Shown: positions 25,983 to 36,699, numbered from the stretch's first letter. The stretch is DNA of 64,000 bases from Aeromicrobium sp. A1-2 (GCF_003443875.1 NZ_CP027482.1:2914001-2978000); one strand, 5' to 3'. Program-made: numbers and translations. The notes: generated by a model not told the origin, from the sequence alone.

Positions 25983-27313
25983 TGTGATGTCTCAGGACAT
26001 CGGAAACTCCCGGACCTGCATTTTGCAGGTTCGGGAGTTTTTTCATTGGCCTTGGTAGTCGCGTTCTGGGTTGATGGTGAGCTCGCGCAAAAGCTCTCCG
26101 GTGACGGCGTTGGCGATGCGGACGTGCAGGTCCTGGATGAGCAGGATGACGTGGGTTCGGGCGTGGGTTCGTCCGACTCCGATGTGGTGCAGTTTGCCGT
26201 TGACGCGCAGCGTCACGGCACCTGTTTTGTCGATGCGGTCGTGACGGACACGGTCATGCGTGTCGGCGTCCCGGCTGTTGCCGGGCAGAGCTTTCGGCAT
26301 GGTCTCGAACAAGGCGGCCGGTGTTGCCTGGTGGGGCAGGGATCGGTGGGGGCGGCGGCTGTTGTATTCGTCGACGAAGACGTCGAGCACAGCTTGGAGT
26401 TCGTCGATGGTGGCGGGTTGGACCGGTTGGGCGCGGAGCCACTTCTTGAGCGTCTGCTGGAAGCGTTCGACCTTGCCCTGGGTCGTGGGGTGGTTGGGGC
26501 GGCCGTTCTTTTGGACCACGTCCCAGTCGCGGAGTTGTTGCTCGAAGCTGTTGCGTCCGCCTTGCCTGCCGATGCCAGCGAGTCGGACGGTGTAGACCAT
26601 GCCGTTGTCGGTCAGCGTTGAGGCGGGAATGCCGTGCTGGCCTGCGGTTTTGCGGAAGGTGGCCTTCACGATTGTCGTGGTGATCGCCCGGTGGGCGGAC
26701 ACGTGGAGGGCGTAGCGGGTGCAGTCGTCGAGCCAGGTGATGATCTCGACACCTTTGGGATAGGCCTTGATGTCGGTCAGCGGGTAGTGGGTGAAATCGG
26801 ACTGCCAGGTCTCGTTTGGCATCTGGGCCTGGAAACGGATGTAGGAGGACTTTGGTCGCTTCTTCGGCTCGGGACAACCAGTCCGCCCTTGGCCAGCTGT
26901 CGGGCGATCGTGGCCCTAGAGACCGTCACATCGTGATCTTGTGCCAGGTGCCAGCCGATCGTGTCTGGGCCGGCGTCCAGACCGGCGTCGACCAGCTTGC
27001 GGCGGAGCGTCCAGATCAGCTCGACCGTCTCGGCCGGTGTCGCGTTCGGTGTTGTTTTGGGCCGTCGAGAGTGTGGCTCAAAGGCCGCCTCGTCTTCAGT
27101 GCGGTAGCGGGCCACGAGCTTGGAGACCCACCCTTTCGACACCCCGTAGGTCGCGGCGACGTCGGCTTGGGTGCGGCCCTCGAGGACGACGGCGGTGATG
27201 ATCAGGCGGGCTTTCGACATGGCCGAATCCGACCAGCGAAGTGTCTCCTATGTCTTGAGACAGCAGTTTCCTATGACCCGAGACATGGGTTTCCTATGTC
27301 CTGAACCAGCACA
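25983..27313 (-). mobile_element. IS481-like insertion sequence, copy 2
   Basis: 1331 bp with the same TGTG ends and internal terminator as copy 1. It is followed by the 15-bp tRNA-Pro 3'-end repeat at 27314-27328. On its left it abuts the integrative element's right end instead of the tRNA, which is expected if the element integrated exactly between the tRNA and this IS. The two IS copies are direct repeats, so homologous recombination between them could delete about 13.8 kb, including the whole R-M element. Confidence 0.88.
26043..27220 (-). pseudogene. IS481-family transposase with one frame break (copy 2)
   Basis: An HTH frame (start 27220, RTQADVAATYGVSKGWVSKL) and an integrase frame (MPNETWQSDFTHYPL to RDYQGQ, 259 residues as read) are joined by a single -1 shift at a G-run (26871-26873; C-run on the coding strand). 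One extra C there would give LVVPEPKKRPKSSYIRFQAQ, the natural family sequence. The core has catalytic Asp in WQSDFTH and TLTDNGMVY and a Glu in the QGKVERFQQTLKKWL helix, so it would be intact apart from the shift. It may be a programmed frameshift, a real mutation shared with copy 1, or a sequencing error. Confidence 0.75.
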
Positions 27314-27328
27314 CTGTCAGCCCGACCA
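27314..27328 (+). repeat. tRNA-Pro 3' end, copy 3 of the 15-bp direct repeat
   Basis: CTGTCAGCCCGACCA after IS copy 2 and directly before (with one extra T) the third IS remnant. Confidence 0.9.
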
Positions 27329-27329
27329 T

Positions 27330-27432
27330 TGTGATGTCTCAGGACATCGGAAACTCCCGGACCTGCATTTTGCAGGTTCGGGAGTTTTTTCATTGGCCTT
27401 GGTAGTCACGGTCTGGATTGATGGTGAGCTCG
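27330..27432 (-). mobile_element. Remnant of a third IS481-like element
   Basis: About 103 bp matching the left end of the two full copies: the TGTGATG end, the terminator hairpin and the last transposase codons (ELTINPDRDYQGQ here, NPERDYQGQ in the copies). Similarity stops after GAGCTCG. Point differences show that it is an older, separate insertion at the same tRNA end. The stretch 27433-27586 shows nothing that I can name. Confidence 0.75.
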
Positions 27433-27586
27433 GACTCGGCCAGCTCCTCGTGGCTCATCTGAAGGACGGCGGGCGGTGACTTGATCGGCTTTCGCGCGGC
27501 CTGCGGTGAGAAGGTCGGCAAATCGGACACCTGAAAGCCGACTGCTCCACCTCCACCACGTCGGCTACGGCCGAGCGGACCGAGCG

Positions 27587-27697
27587 TCAGGCGCGACGGC
27601 GGCCAGCCACGACCATCAGCGCACCGACGAGGACTGCCAGCCCAGCGGAGTCAGCTCGTCGGTCTACTGCCTTCCTGAGGTGAAGGCCGGGCGTCAT
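27587..27697 (-). CDS. Possible 36-residue membrane peptide
   Basis: An ATG at 27695-27697 behind AGGGGG, then MTPGLHLRKAVDRRADSA, one hydrophobic stretch GLAVLVGALMVVAG and a basic end RRRA. It is divergent from the larger membrane-protein gene with a 27-bp gap. Only the ribosome binding site and the single membrane span support it; it may be chance. Confidence 0.25.
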   Translation of the reverse strand: MTPGLHLRKAVDRRADSAGLAVLVGALMVVAGRRRA

Positions 27698-27724
27698 GAC
27701 ACCCCCTGTGGAAGACTCAGCCCC

Positions 27725-28471
27725 ATGGTCGACGATCCGCAGCAGCCACCCAAGAAGGTGGTCAAGCGCGTCGTCAAGAAGACGGTGTCCCGACCCGCAC
27801 CCGCCTCCCCTCCGCAGTCGGTCCGCTATGGCCGATCCGTCTCGACCAAGCCGAAGCCACAAGCCAAGGTTGCGACCCGGGCCGGCGCCTCGACTGCAAC
27901 CACTGTCAAGGCAGCCAAGCCGTCGCGTCCGCGGGTCGAAGTCGGTGCCAAGGTCGGCGCAGCCGGCCGCGCCGTCGGCTCCCGGGCGTCGGTCGCAGCG
28001 GGCCTCGCAGGGTCCGCCGGACGCACCTCCGGAACGTTCGTCGCCGACCGGACGCGAACCGTGTTGGCCTGGCGCATCCCGCACATCGAACCTCGCCTCG
28101 CCTCGATCATCACCGGAGCCGTCGTCGGACTGGTGTCGATCGGCTTCGCCCTTCTCGCGCTCGAGATATTCACCCAGGTGCGCGGCGTGGCCTCGGGCGG
28201 TGGGCGTTGGGGCTCCTTGACGTTCGTCGTTGTCGCCTTCGGCGCGTTCTTCCTCGGCAACCTGCTGCTGTCTGCGTTCGGCACGGCGCAGCCCGGGCTG
28301 ATCAGCTTCCTCGGTGTGGTCCTGGCCATCGTTGCAATCCTCGCGCTGTTCCTCGGCCTGGCCGAGACGCAGTGGGCGTTCCTGCTCGTGCCTACCCTCG
28401 GCGCGCTGACCTATGCCACCTCGAACTGGCTCATCACGCTTGCGGACAGCAGTCCTACACTTCCCGAGTGA
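27725..28471 (+). CDS. Hypothetical membrane protein with basic N-terminus
   Basis: A 248-residue protein. Residues 1-115 are Lys/Pro/Ala-rich and probably disordered (VVKRVVKKTVSRPAPAS). Residues 125-240 hold about four membrane spans: ASIITGAVVGLVSIGFALLA, LTFVVVAFGAFFLGNLLLSA, LISFLGVVLAIVAILALFLG and WAFLLVPTLGALTYATSNW. ATG 27725 is the natural start; the open frame upstream is unstructured. Its TGA overlaps the GTG of the acetoacetyl-CoA synthetase gene by 4 bp, so they are co-translated. The family is unknown to me. Confidence 0.75.
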   Translation: MVDDPQQPPKKVVKRVVKKTVSRPAPASPPQSVRYGRSVSTKPKPQAKVATRAGASTATTVKAAKPSRPRVEVGAKVGAAGRAVGSRASVAAGLAGSAGRTSGTFVADRTRTVLAWRIPHIEPRLASIITGAVVGLVSIGFALLALEIFTQVRGVASGGGRWGSLTFVVVAFGAFFLGNLLLSAFGTAQPGLISFLGVVLAIVAILALFLGLAETQWAFLLVPTLGALTYATSNWLITLADSSPTLPE

Positions 28472-30402
28472 CTGACATCCTCTGGAGTCCACCGCTGGAT
28501 GGGCACTCCCGCCTCGAGCAGTTCATGGCAGACCTGGACCACAGGTTCGATGACTACGAGTCGCTGTGGCGTTGGTCGGTCGATGAGCCCAACGCGTTCT
28601 GGCGAGCCATCTGGCTCGCCTCCGATCCCCCGTCGGACGGCGACCCCACCCGTGCCCTGATGGACGACTCGATGCCCGGCGCCGTGTGGTTTCCCGACGT
28701 GCGCCTGAACTATGCCGAGTCGATGCTGCGGATGCCCGGACGCGCCGACGACGACACTGTCGTGGTCGCGGCCTCGCAGAGCCGCGACGACGTGCTCCTG
28801 ACCGCCCACGAGCTCCGCGACCAGGTTGCGCGCGCCCGCGCCGGCCTGATCCGCGCCGGGGTGACCGAGGGCGATCGGGTCGCCGCCTACTCGCCCAACA
28901 TCCCCGAGACGCTGGTCCTGTTGCTCGCCGCGGCGAGCCTCGGCGCGGTGTTCACCTCGTGCGCACCGGAGTTCGGCACCCAGAGCGTCGTCGACCGCTG
29001 GCAGCAGATCGAGCCGACGGTGCTGCTCGCGGTCGATGGCTACCGCTATGGCGCCAAGGGCATCGACCGTCGCGCCGAGGTCGAGGCGATCACTGCGAGC
29101 CTTCCGAGCCTGCGGGCCGTGGTGTGGCTGCCATACCTGGACCCCGCCGCCGAGGCGCCTGCTGGCGCCATCACCTGGGCCGACCTGACGGCCGAGAGCG
29201 CTCCGCTCCAGTTCGTGCGCCTGCCTTTCTCCGCCCCGTTGTACGTGCTGTTCTCCTCCGGCACCACGGGGCTGCCCAAGCCCATCGTGCACGGCCACGG
29301 TGGCATCACGGTCGAGCACTTCAAGTCGCTCGCTCTGCAGCACGACCTCGGGCCCGACGATCGATTCTTCTGGTTCTCCACCACGGGTTGGATGATGTGG
29401 AACCTGCTGGTCTCCGGTCTGGCCGTGGGCTCTACCGTCGTGATGTTCGACGGCAACCCGGCGTATCCCGACACCGCGATGCTGTGGCAGCTGGCTGAGC
29501 GTCTTCAGGTCACGTACTTCGGGACCAGTGCGCCATTCCTGCTGCAGTGCCGCAAGGAGGGGCTCGTGCCTCGCGAGATCGCTGATCTGTCGCGCCTGCG
29601 AGGCATCGGCTCGACCGGCGCACCGCTGCCGGCAGAAGGGTTCCGGTGGGTCTACGACTCGGTCAGCGCCACAGCACACCTCGCGTCCACCTCGGGCGGC
29701 ACTGACGTCTGCGCGGCCTTCGTCGGCGCTGCGCCGATCGTCCCGGTCTACGCCGGCGAGATGTCGTGCCGCATGCTCGGCGCCTCGGTCGAGGCCTACG
29801 ACGACCAGCACGAGCCAGTTGTCGGCGCCCTCGGTGAGCTCGTGATCACCAGACCCATGCCGTCGATGCCGATCGGATTCTGGGGCGACACCGATGGCGC
29901 TCGCTACCGGGCGACGTACTTCGAGGACATACCGGGCGTCTGGCGCCACGGCGACTGGATCACGATCACCGAGCGTGGGACCTGCACCATCACCGGTCGT
30001 AGTGACGCCACCCTCAACCGCGGCGGGGTGCGACTCGGCACCTCCGAGTTCTACACCGTCGTCGAGGCACTGCCCGAAGTCTTGGACAGCCTCGTGGTGC
30101 ACCTCGAGGACGACGAGGGAGGCGCCGGTCGACTGTTGCTGTTCATCGTGCTCGCCGCGGGTGCCGAGCTGGACGACGCGCTGACCGGGAAGATCTCGAT
30201 GGCGCTGCGGTCACAGCTCTCGCCGCGGCACGTGCCCGATGCGCTCCATCAGGTGGCGGCGCTCCCCCGCACCTTGTCCGGCAAGAAGCTCGAGGTTCCG
30301 GTCAAGAAGATCCTGCAGGGCACACCGATCGAGGACGCCGCGGCGACCGGTGCGCTGATCGATCCGACGGCGCTCGAGGTGTTCGCACGTTTCATTCGCT
30401 GA
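28468..30402 (+). CDS. Acetoacetate-CoA ligase
   Basis: A 644-residue adenylate-forming enzyme that activates acetoacetate to acetoacetyl-CoA with ATP. The N-terminal ACS-type extension (RLEQFMADLDHRFDDYESLW, then WSVDEPNAFWRAIW) is typical of acetoacetyl-CoA synthetases. The P-loop LFSSGTTGLPKPIVHG is at about residues 268-283, followed by STTGWMMWN (about 308-316). The C-terminal LPRTLSGKKLEVPVKKIL holds the catalytic Lys. It starts with GTG overlapping the membrane-protein stop. Substrate assignment rests on overall family resemblance; a related short-chain acyl-CoA synthetase is the alternative. Confidence 0.85.
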   Translation: MTDILWSPPLDGHSRLEQFMADLDHRFDDYESLWRWSVDEPNAFWRAIWLASDPPSDGDPTRALMDDSMPGAVWFPDVRLNYAESMLRMPGRADDDTVVVAASQSRDDVLLTAHELRDQVARARAGLIRAGVTEGDRVAAYSPNIPETLVLLLAAASLGAVFTSCAPEFGTQSVVDRWQQIEPTVLLAVDGYRYGAKGIDRRAEVEAITASLPSLRAVVWLPYLDPAAEAPAGAITWADLTAESAPLQFVRLPFSAPLYVLFSSGTTGLPKPIVHGHGGITVEHFKSLALQHDLGPDDRFFWFSTTGWMMWNLLVSGLAVGSTVVMFDGNPAYPDTAMLWQLAERLQVTYFGTSAPFLLQCRKEGLVPREIADLSRLRGIGSTGAPLPAEGFRWVYDSVSATAHLASTSGGTDVCAAFVGAAPIVPVYAGEMSCRMLGASVEAYDDQHEPVVGALGELVITRPMPSMPIGFWGDTDGARYRATYFEDIPGVWRHGDWITITERGTCTITGRSDATLNRGGVRLGTSEFYTVVEALPEVLDSLVVHLEDDEGGAGRLLLFIVLAAGAELDDALTGKISMALRSQLSPRHVPDALHQVAALPRTLSGKKLEVPVKKILQGTPIEDAAATGALIDPTALEVFARFIR

Positions 30403-30426
30403 CGTCGGTGCGCCCTGCCCCTCGCG

Positions 30427-32729
<2,303 letters not shown>

Positions 32730-32798
32730 GGGCCCATCCTCTTGCTTGGCGCTACTACCTGACGGTGTACGGGTGCGCGACGCTGCGCACGGTCAAGT

Positions 32799-33512
32799 CT
32801 AGCGATACTCCGGATTGGCTCCGAACTCGTGCACTCCGGAGTCCCACACGGTGCGCTGGTTGCCGAACGCCGGGATGCCACCGGCATCGCGGAACGCCTT
32901 CGCCAGGTGCATCAGGTTGTACGTCATGAACGATGTGTTGCGGTTGGTGAAGTCGTTCTCGGGACCGCCCGAATCGGGGTCGAGGTAGGACGGACCCGGC
33001 CCGGCCTCCCCGATCCAGCCGGCGTCCGCCTGCGGCGGGATCGTGTAGCCGACGTGCTGCATCGAGTAGAGGATGTTCATCGCGCAGTGCTTGATGCCGT
33101 CCTCGTTGCCGGTGATGACGCAGCCGCCGACCTTGCCGTAGAAGGCGTACTGACCAGCATCGTTGAGCATCCCGGAAGCGGAGTACAGCCGCTCGATGAC
33201 CTGCTTCATGATGCTGCTGTTGTCGCCGAGCCAGATTGGCCCGGCGAGCACCAGGATCTCGGCGGCCATGACCTGGTCGAGGATCTCCGGCCAGGCGTCG
33301 ACCTCCCAGCCGTGCTCGGTCATGTCGGGATAGACGCCACTTGCGATGGGGTGGTCGATCGCGCGGATCTCGGTGACCGCGACCCCATGGCGACGCATGA
33401 TGTCGGCGCTCATGGTCACCAGGCCGTCGGTGTTGCTGGGCTCGGGCGACTTCTTGAGCGTCGCGTTGATGAACACGGCACTGAGGCCGGAGAAGTCAGG
33501 AGCATCGGTCAT
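32799..33512 (-). CDS. NAD(P)H-dependent FMN reductase-like flavoprotein
   Basis: A 237-residue flavodoxin-fold protein. It opens LSAVFINATLKKSPEPSNTD, where the FMN-phosphate loop follows strand 1. It then has ILVLAGPIWLGDNSSIMKQV (about 90-109), the classic PxWxG flavin-binding stretch, and KVGGCVITGNEDG (about 127-139). Relatives reduce FMN or quinones with NAD(P)H. ATG 33512 (MTDAPDFSG) is preferred over the one twelve codons upstream because conserved sequence begins just after it. It stands between lysC and recR without overlaps, so it is probably transcribed alone. Confidence 0.8.
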   Translation of the reverse strand: MTDAPDFSGLSAVFINATLKKSPEPSNTDGLVTMSADIMRRHGVAVTEIRAIDHPIASGVYPDMTEHGWEVDAWPEILDQVMAAEILVLAGPIWLGDNSSIMKQVIERLYSASGMLNDAGQYAFYGKVGGCVITGNEDGIKHCAMNILYSMQHVGYTIPPQADAGWIGEAGPGPSYLDPDSGGPENDFTNRNTSFMTYNLMHLAKAFRDAGGIPAFGNQRTVWDSGVHEFGANPEYR

Positions 33513-33576
33513 GTCGACGAGTCTGCCCTCGCCCGAGTCCCCTGACAACCGGGACGACGTGACGGCCGGTGGTTGC

Positions 33577-34191
33577 TCAGGCGCGGGTGATGGCGTTGCC
33601 GATCGTCGTCCGGCCCTCGAACGCTCGGCCCAGGGTCAGCTCGTCGGCGTACTCCAGATCGCCGCCGACCGGCAGTCCGCTGGCCAGCTTGCTGACCCGC
33701 AGTCCGAGCGGCGTCAGCATCCGGATCAGGTACGTCGCGGTCGCCTCACCCTCGAGGTTGGGATCGGTCGCGATGATGACCTCGGTGACGACGCCGTCCT
33801 GGAGCCGCTGGAGCAGCTCCTTGATGCGCAGCTGGTCGGGTCCGATGCCGGCGATCGGCGAGATCGCGCCACCCAGCACGTGATAGCGGCCGCGGAACTC
33901 ACGGGTGCGTTCGATCGCGACGACGTCCTTGGACTCCTCGACCACGCAGATCACCGAGAGGTCACGACGAGGGTCCGCGCAGACCCGGCACTCGGTGTCG
34001 ACCGTGACGTTGCCGCAGGTCGAGCAGAAGTGCACCTTGGCCTTGACCTCCAGGAGCGTCGCGGCGAACCGGCGGACGTCCTCGGGGTCGGCGTCGAGCA
34101 GGTGGAACGCAATGCGTTGCGCACTCTTGGGACCGATGCCGGGCAATTGCCCGAGCTCATCGATCAGATCCTGAATTACACCGTCATACAT
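33577..34191 (-). CDS. recR: Recombination mediator RecR
   Basis: A 204-residue RecR. The helix-hairpin-helix [20 protein letters not shown] is at about residues 13-32, the zinc finger C-X2-C...C-X2-C lies in [17 protein letters not shown] (55-71), and the Toprim domain has [13 protein letters not shown] (82-94). A Walker-B-like segment ends the protein. It works with RecF/RecO to load RecA at gaps. A TACCCT hexamer 8 nt before the ATG, within the tetR end, could be its own promoter. In most actinobacteria ybaB/ebfC lies just upstream, next to dnaX; no such ORF is seen here. Confidence 0.95.
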   Translation of the reverse strand: MYDGVIQDLIDELGQLPGIGPKSAQRIAFHLLDADPEDVRRFAATLLEVKAKVHFCSTCGNVTVDTECRVCADPRRDLSVICVVEESKDVVAIERTREFRGRYHVLGGAISPIAGIGPDQLRIKELLQRLQDGVVTEVIIATDPNLEGEATATYLIRMLTPLGLRVSKLASGLPVGGDLEYADELTLGRAFEGRTTIGNAITRA

Positions 34192-34210
34192 AGGTACTCA
34201 GGGTATGCCG

Positions 34211-34837
34211 TCAGCGATGAGCCGACTCCGCCGACTCGCTGTCGAACAGACGCTGTCCGGCCAGGATGCGCACGAGCTGCTCTAGCCTGAGGTCCTCGTG
34301 CTCGGGATGCGCCAGGACGACCGAGGTGATCGCCTCACCGTCGAGCATGTGAACTACGCCGAGGATCATGGTGTCGAGCTCGTCGGACGGCATCGACTCG
34401 GCGATCGGCAGGGCGTGACCGATCTCGATGATCTCGCGGTGGTAGCGCTCGGCGAGCGGAGTCAGCCGCTGCCGCAGGTCGGCATCGGTCCGGGCCGCGA
34501 CCAGCAGCTCGTACCACGCGGCATTCATGGGTGCCCGGGTCGCGCGGCGCAGCAGGGTCAGGCAGGCCGAGACGCTGAACTCGTCAAGCGCCGCTAGGCC
34601 CAGCCGGAAGTCGTCGAACTGCCGGGACCGCACCTCGTCGGCGGCCGCGAGGATCAGGTCGAGCCGGGACTCGAAGTGGCGGAAAAGTCCACCCTGCGAG
34701 ACCCCGGCACGCCTGGCGATCTCGATCGTGGAGGTGCGCGCGTAGCCCAGCTCGGCCAGCGACTCCGCCGCCGCGACGACCAGCGCCGCGATCGTCGCCT
34801 CGCGACGTTCGGTCTGCGTACGACGGGTGGCTGCCAC
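34211..34837 (-). CDS. TetR-family transcription regulator
   Basis: A 208-residue TetR regulator. The N-terminal HTH is clear: RREATIAALVVAAAESLAEL, then TIEIARRAGVSQGGLFRHFE (about residues 37-56). The C-terminal ligand-binding part is variable and unassigned. It begins 5 bp after the amidohydrolase stop on the same strand, so the two form an operon. The perfect palindrome at 36674-36699, upstream of that operon, is its most likely operator, giving autoregulated repression. The inducer is unknown, perhaps the amidohydrolase substrate. Confidence 0.88.
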   Translation of the reverse strand: MAATRRTQTERREATIAALVVAAAESLAELGYARTSTIEIARRAGVSQGGLFRHFESRLDLILAAADEVRSRQFDDFRLGLAALDEFSVSACLTLLRRATRAPMNAAWYELLVAARTDADLRQRLTPLAERYHREIIEIGHALPIAESMPSDELDTMILGVVHMLDGEAITSVVLAHPEHEDLRLEQLVRILAGQRLFDSESAESAHR

Positions 34838-34842
34838 GACGG

Positions 34843-36642
34843 CTACTGTGCCACCTCGAGCCCGAGCCGGCGGACCGGAGCGACAGTGCCACGGCCCTCT
34901 CCGGCCCGAAGGAACCGCCCGGTCCCCAGCGTCCGGCCGTAGCCGTCGGCGAAGACGCCCCGTTCGAACACGACCTCGCCGGTCACGATCGTGGCGGCGA
35001 CCGCCGCGTCGTTGCGGTTGACCATGCGGCTCATGTTGCCGAACTCCGGCATCAGCGCCTCGTGGTAGTCATCTACCGCGTCGCTGAGCCCGGCCGGGTC
35101 GACCACGACGATGTCGGCCCGATCTCCGACCGCGATGCGTCCGGCATCGATGCCGTAGAACTCGCCGAGCTCGCCGGTCAGCTTGAATACCGCCTTCTCG
35201 ACGGTCATGAACGGCTTGTCCTTCGACTGGGCCTGGTGCACGCGGTTGAGCAACCGGATGCCGAAGTTGTAGAACGCCATGTTGCGCAGGTGCGCGCCAG
35301 CGTCGGAGAAGCCGATCGTGATACCCGCGCGGTTGATCAGCTTGTCCTGGATCTCGGGCCGCGTGTTGGCGATGTTGGTCTTCCAGCGCAGCTTGGTTCC
35401 GTGCTCGACGACCAGGTCGAGATAGCAGTCGACCGGGTGGAGATCGCGATCGCGGGCGACCTGTCCGATCATCATGCCGATCAGCTGGGTGTCGGGGGAC
35501 TCGGTGATCTCGGCGTCGTCGAAGTCGCGGTGCCAGACCCGCGGGGAGAACCGCTTGTCGAAGTCGCGGCGGAACCAACGCCGGTACGCCTCGTCGTTCA
35601 GCAGCTCGTTGCGGCCCATCTCCTCACGAAGGTGGAGCGCCTCGCGGCCCGAGCCGAACTCCTCGAAGACGACCAGGTCGATCCCGTCGGCCCAGACGCG
35701 GAATGTCGTCGGGAGGTGCTGCCAGGTGAACCGACCACGGCCCAGTCGGTTGGCGATGAAGGCCAGCGGCGCGAAGATGCCCTGGACCCACGGCTCGGCC
35801 TTGGTGTCGGCCGCGGCCAGCAGCGAGACCTTCAACGGCTTGCGGAACAGGCCCGTCGCGGTCGCGAGGTAGAAGCCGATGTCGTACTTCTTGTTGAGGT
35901 TCGGCACGCCCTGCAGGACCCGACCACGCCGGCGGAGGACCCGGCTGAGACCGCGGAACTCCTTCCAGCTGGAGTAGGTCGACGGCAGCGAGCGCGAGCG
36001 ATAACGGTCGCCGTCGAGCTTGTCCCACGGGTTGGTCATGGTCGAGATGCCGAGGAAGCCCGCATCGAGCGCCTCCTCGAGCCGGCGCTCGATCTCGGCC
36101 TGCTCACCCTTGGTCGCCTTCTGGTCCGGATCGGTCGATCGACCGATCCCCATGACGGCCGCCCGGGCGTCGGAGTGCCCGAGGAACGACGCGACGTGTG
36201 GCCCCAGCGGCAGCTGCTCAAGAGCATCGACCCACCCCTGCGGCGTCGACCAGGTCTTGGCCCCCTCCAGGGCGGCAAGCACGTGGGGCCGCGGCAGAGC
36301 CTCGACACGGCTGAACAGATCGGCGATGTCGAGCGGGGTCGAGTAGACCGTCGAGAGCGAGCAGTTGCCGACCAGCACCGTCGTGACGCCGTGGCGCACC
36401 GACTCGTTGAGGCCGGGCGCGACCTGCAGCTCGGCGTCGTAGTGGGTATGTGTGTCGACGAATCCCGGCATGACCCACTGGCCCGCCGCCTCGACAACCT
36501 TGGTCGCTGCGCCGATGGCCAGCGGAGCGGGGCTGACCACCACGACCCGCCCGTCGCGCACGCCGACGTTTGTCACGACGCCCGGGGCGCCGGTGCCGTC
36601 GAAGTAGGTGCCGCCGGTGATGACCAGATCGAGCTCGAGCAT
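34843..36642 (-). CDS. D-aminoacylase/N-acyl-D-amino-acid deacylase-like amidohydrolase
   Basis: A 599-residue amidohydrolase-superfamily protein. It begins LELDLVITGGTYFDGTGAPG. The metal-binding strand-1 motif is VMPGFVDTHTHYDAEL (about residues 57-72), and the late catalytic Asp is in GFSDAGAHLRNMAFYN (about 453-468). The C-terminal GRIAVGDRADIVVVDP is the composite beta-sandwich. Members hydrolyse N-acyl-D-amino acids or related amides; the true substrate is not readable. ATG 36642 sits behind AAGGCGG. The upstream palindrome and downstream tetR show local repression control. Confidence 0.82.
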   Translation of the reverse strand: MLELDLVITGGTYFDGTGAPGVVTNVGVRDGRVVVVSPAPLAIGAATKVVEAAGQWVMPGFVDTHTHYDAELQVAPGLNESVRHGVTTVLVGNCSLSTVYSTPLDIADLFSRVEALPRPHVLAALEGAKTWSTPQGWVDALEQLPLGPHVASFLGHSDARAAVMGIGRSTDPDQKATKGEQAEIERRLEEALDAGFLGISTMTNPWDKLDGDRYRSRSLPSTYSSWKEFRGLSRVLRRRGRVLQGVPNLNKKYDIGFYLATATGLFRKPLKVSLLAAADTKAEPWVQGIFAPLAFIANRLGRGRFTWQHLPTTFRVWADGIDLVVFEEFGSGREALHLREEMGRNELLNDEAYRRWFRRDFDKRFSPRVWHRDFDDAEITESPDTQLIGMMIGQVARDRDLHPVDCYLDLVVEHGTKLRWKTNIANTRPEIQDKLINRAGITIGFSDAGAHLRNMAFYNFGIRLLNRVHQAQSKDKPFMTVEKAVFKLTGELGEFYGIDAGRIAVGDRADIVVVDPAGLSDAVDDYHEALMPEFGNMSRMVNRNDAAVAATIVTGEVVFERGVFADGYGRTLGTGRFLRAGEGRGTVAPVRRLGLEVAQ

Positions 36643-36673
36643 GTGTGCCGCCTTGAGTGATGTGAGACACACA

Positions 36674-36699
36674 ACATAGCGAGTGACCACTCGCTATGT
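36674..36699. promoter_or_regulatory. Perfect palindromic TetR-type operator
   Basis: Arms ACATAGCGAGTG and CACTCGCTATGT with an AC centre: 12 perfect base pairs each side. It overlaps the likely -10 (TATGTT on the minus strand) of the amidohydrolase-tetR operon and begins right next to the pab stop codon. Confidence 0.8.

Larger units (their letters stand above)
13490..25984. mobile_element. 12.5-kb integrative element with tyrosine recombinase and type I R-M cargo
   Basis: Bounded by ACCATG direct repeats at 13490-13495 and 25979-25984 and by imperfect 18-bp inverted repeats (13494-13511 and 25962-25979; 16 of 18 match). Joining the ends gives CAAACTACT, a 7-bp CACCATG core and AGTAGTTTG, the shape of a tyrosine-recombinase crossover site. 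The target was the tRNA-Pro CCA end next to the IS now at 25983. Cargo in order: DDE-like protein, tyrosine recombinase, two HTH genes, hsdM, hsdS, a small membrane gene, hsdR and three hypotheticals. Base composition is visibly lower in GC, and codon use is less GC-biased, than in the flanks. Confidence 0.75.

Noticed and set aside
12150..27313. Simple composite transposon made of the two IS copies
   Set aside because: Outer flanks match, but the inner element has its own inverted-repeat ends, core repeats and recombinase, so nested insertions explain the data better.
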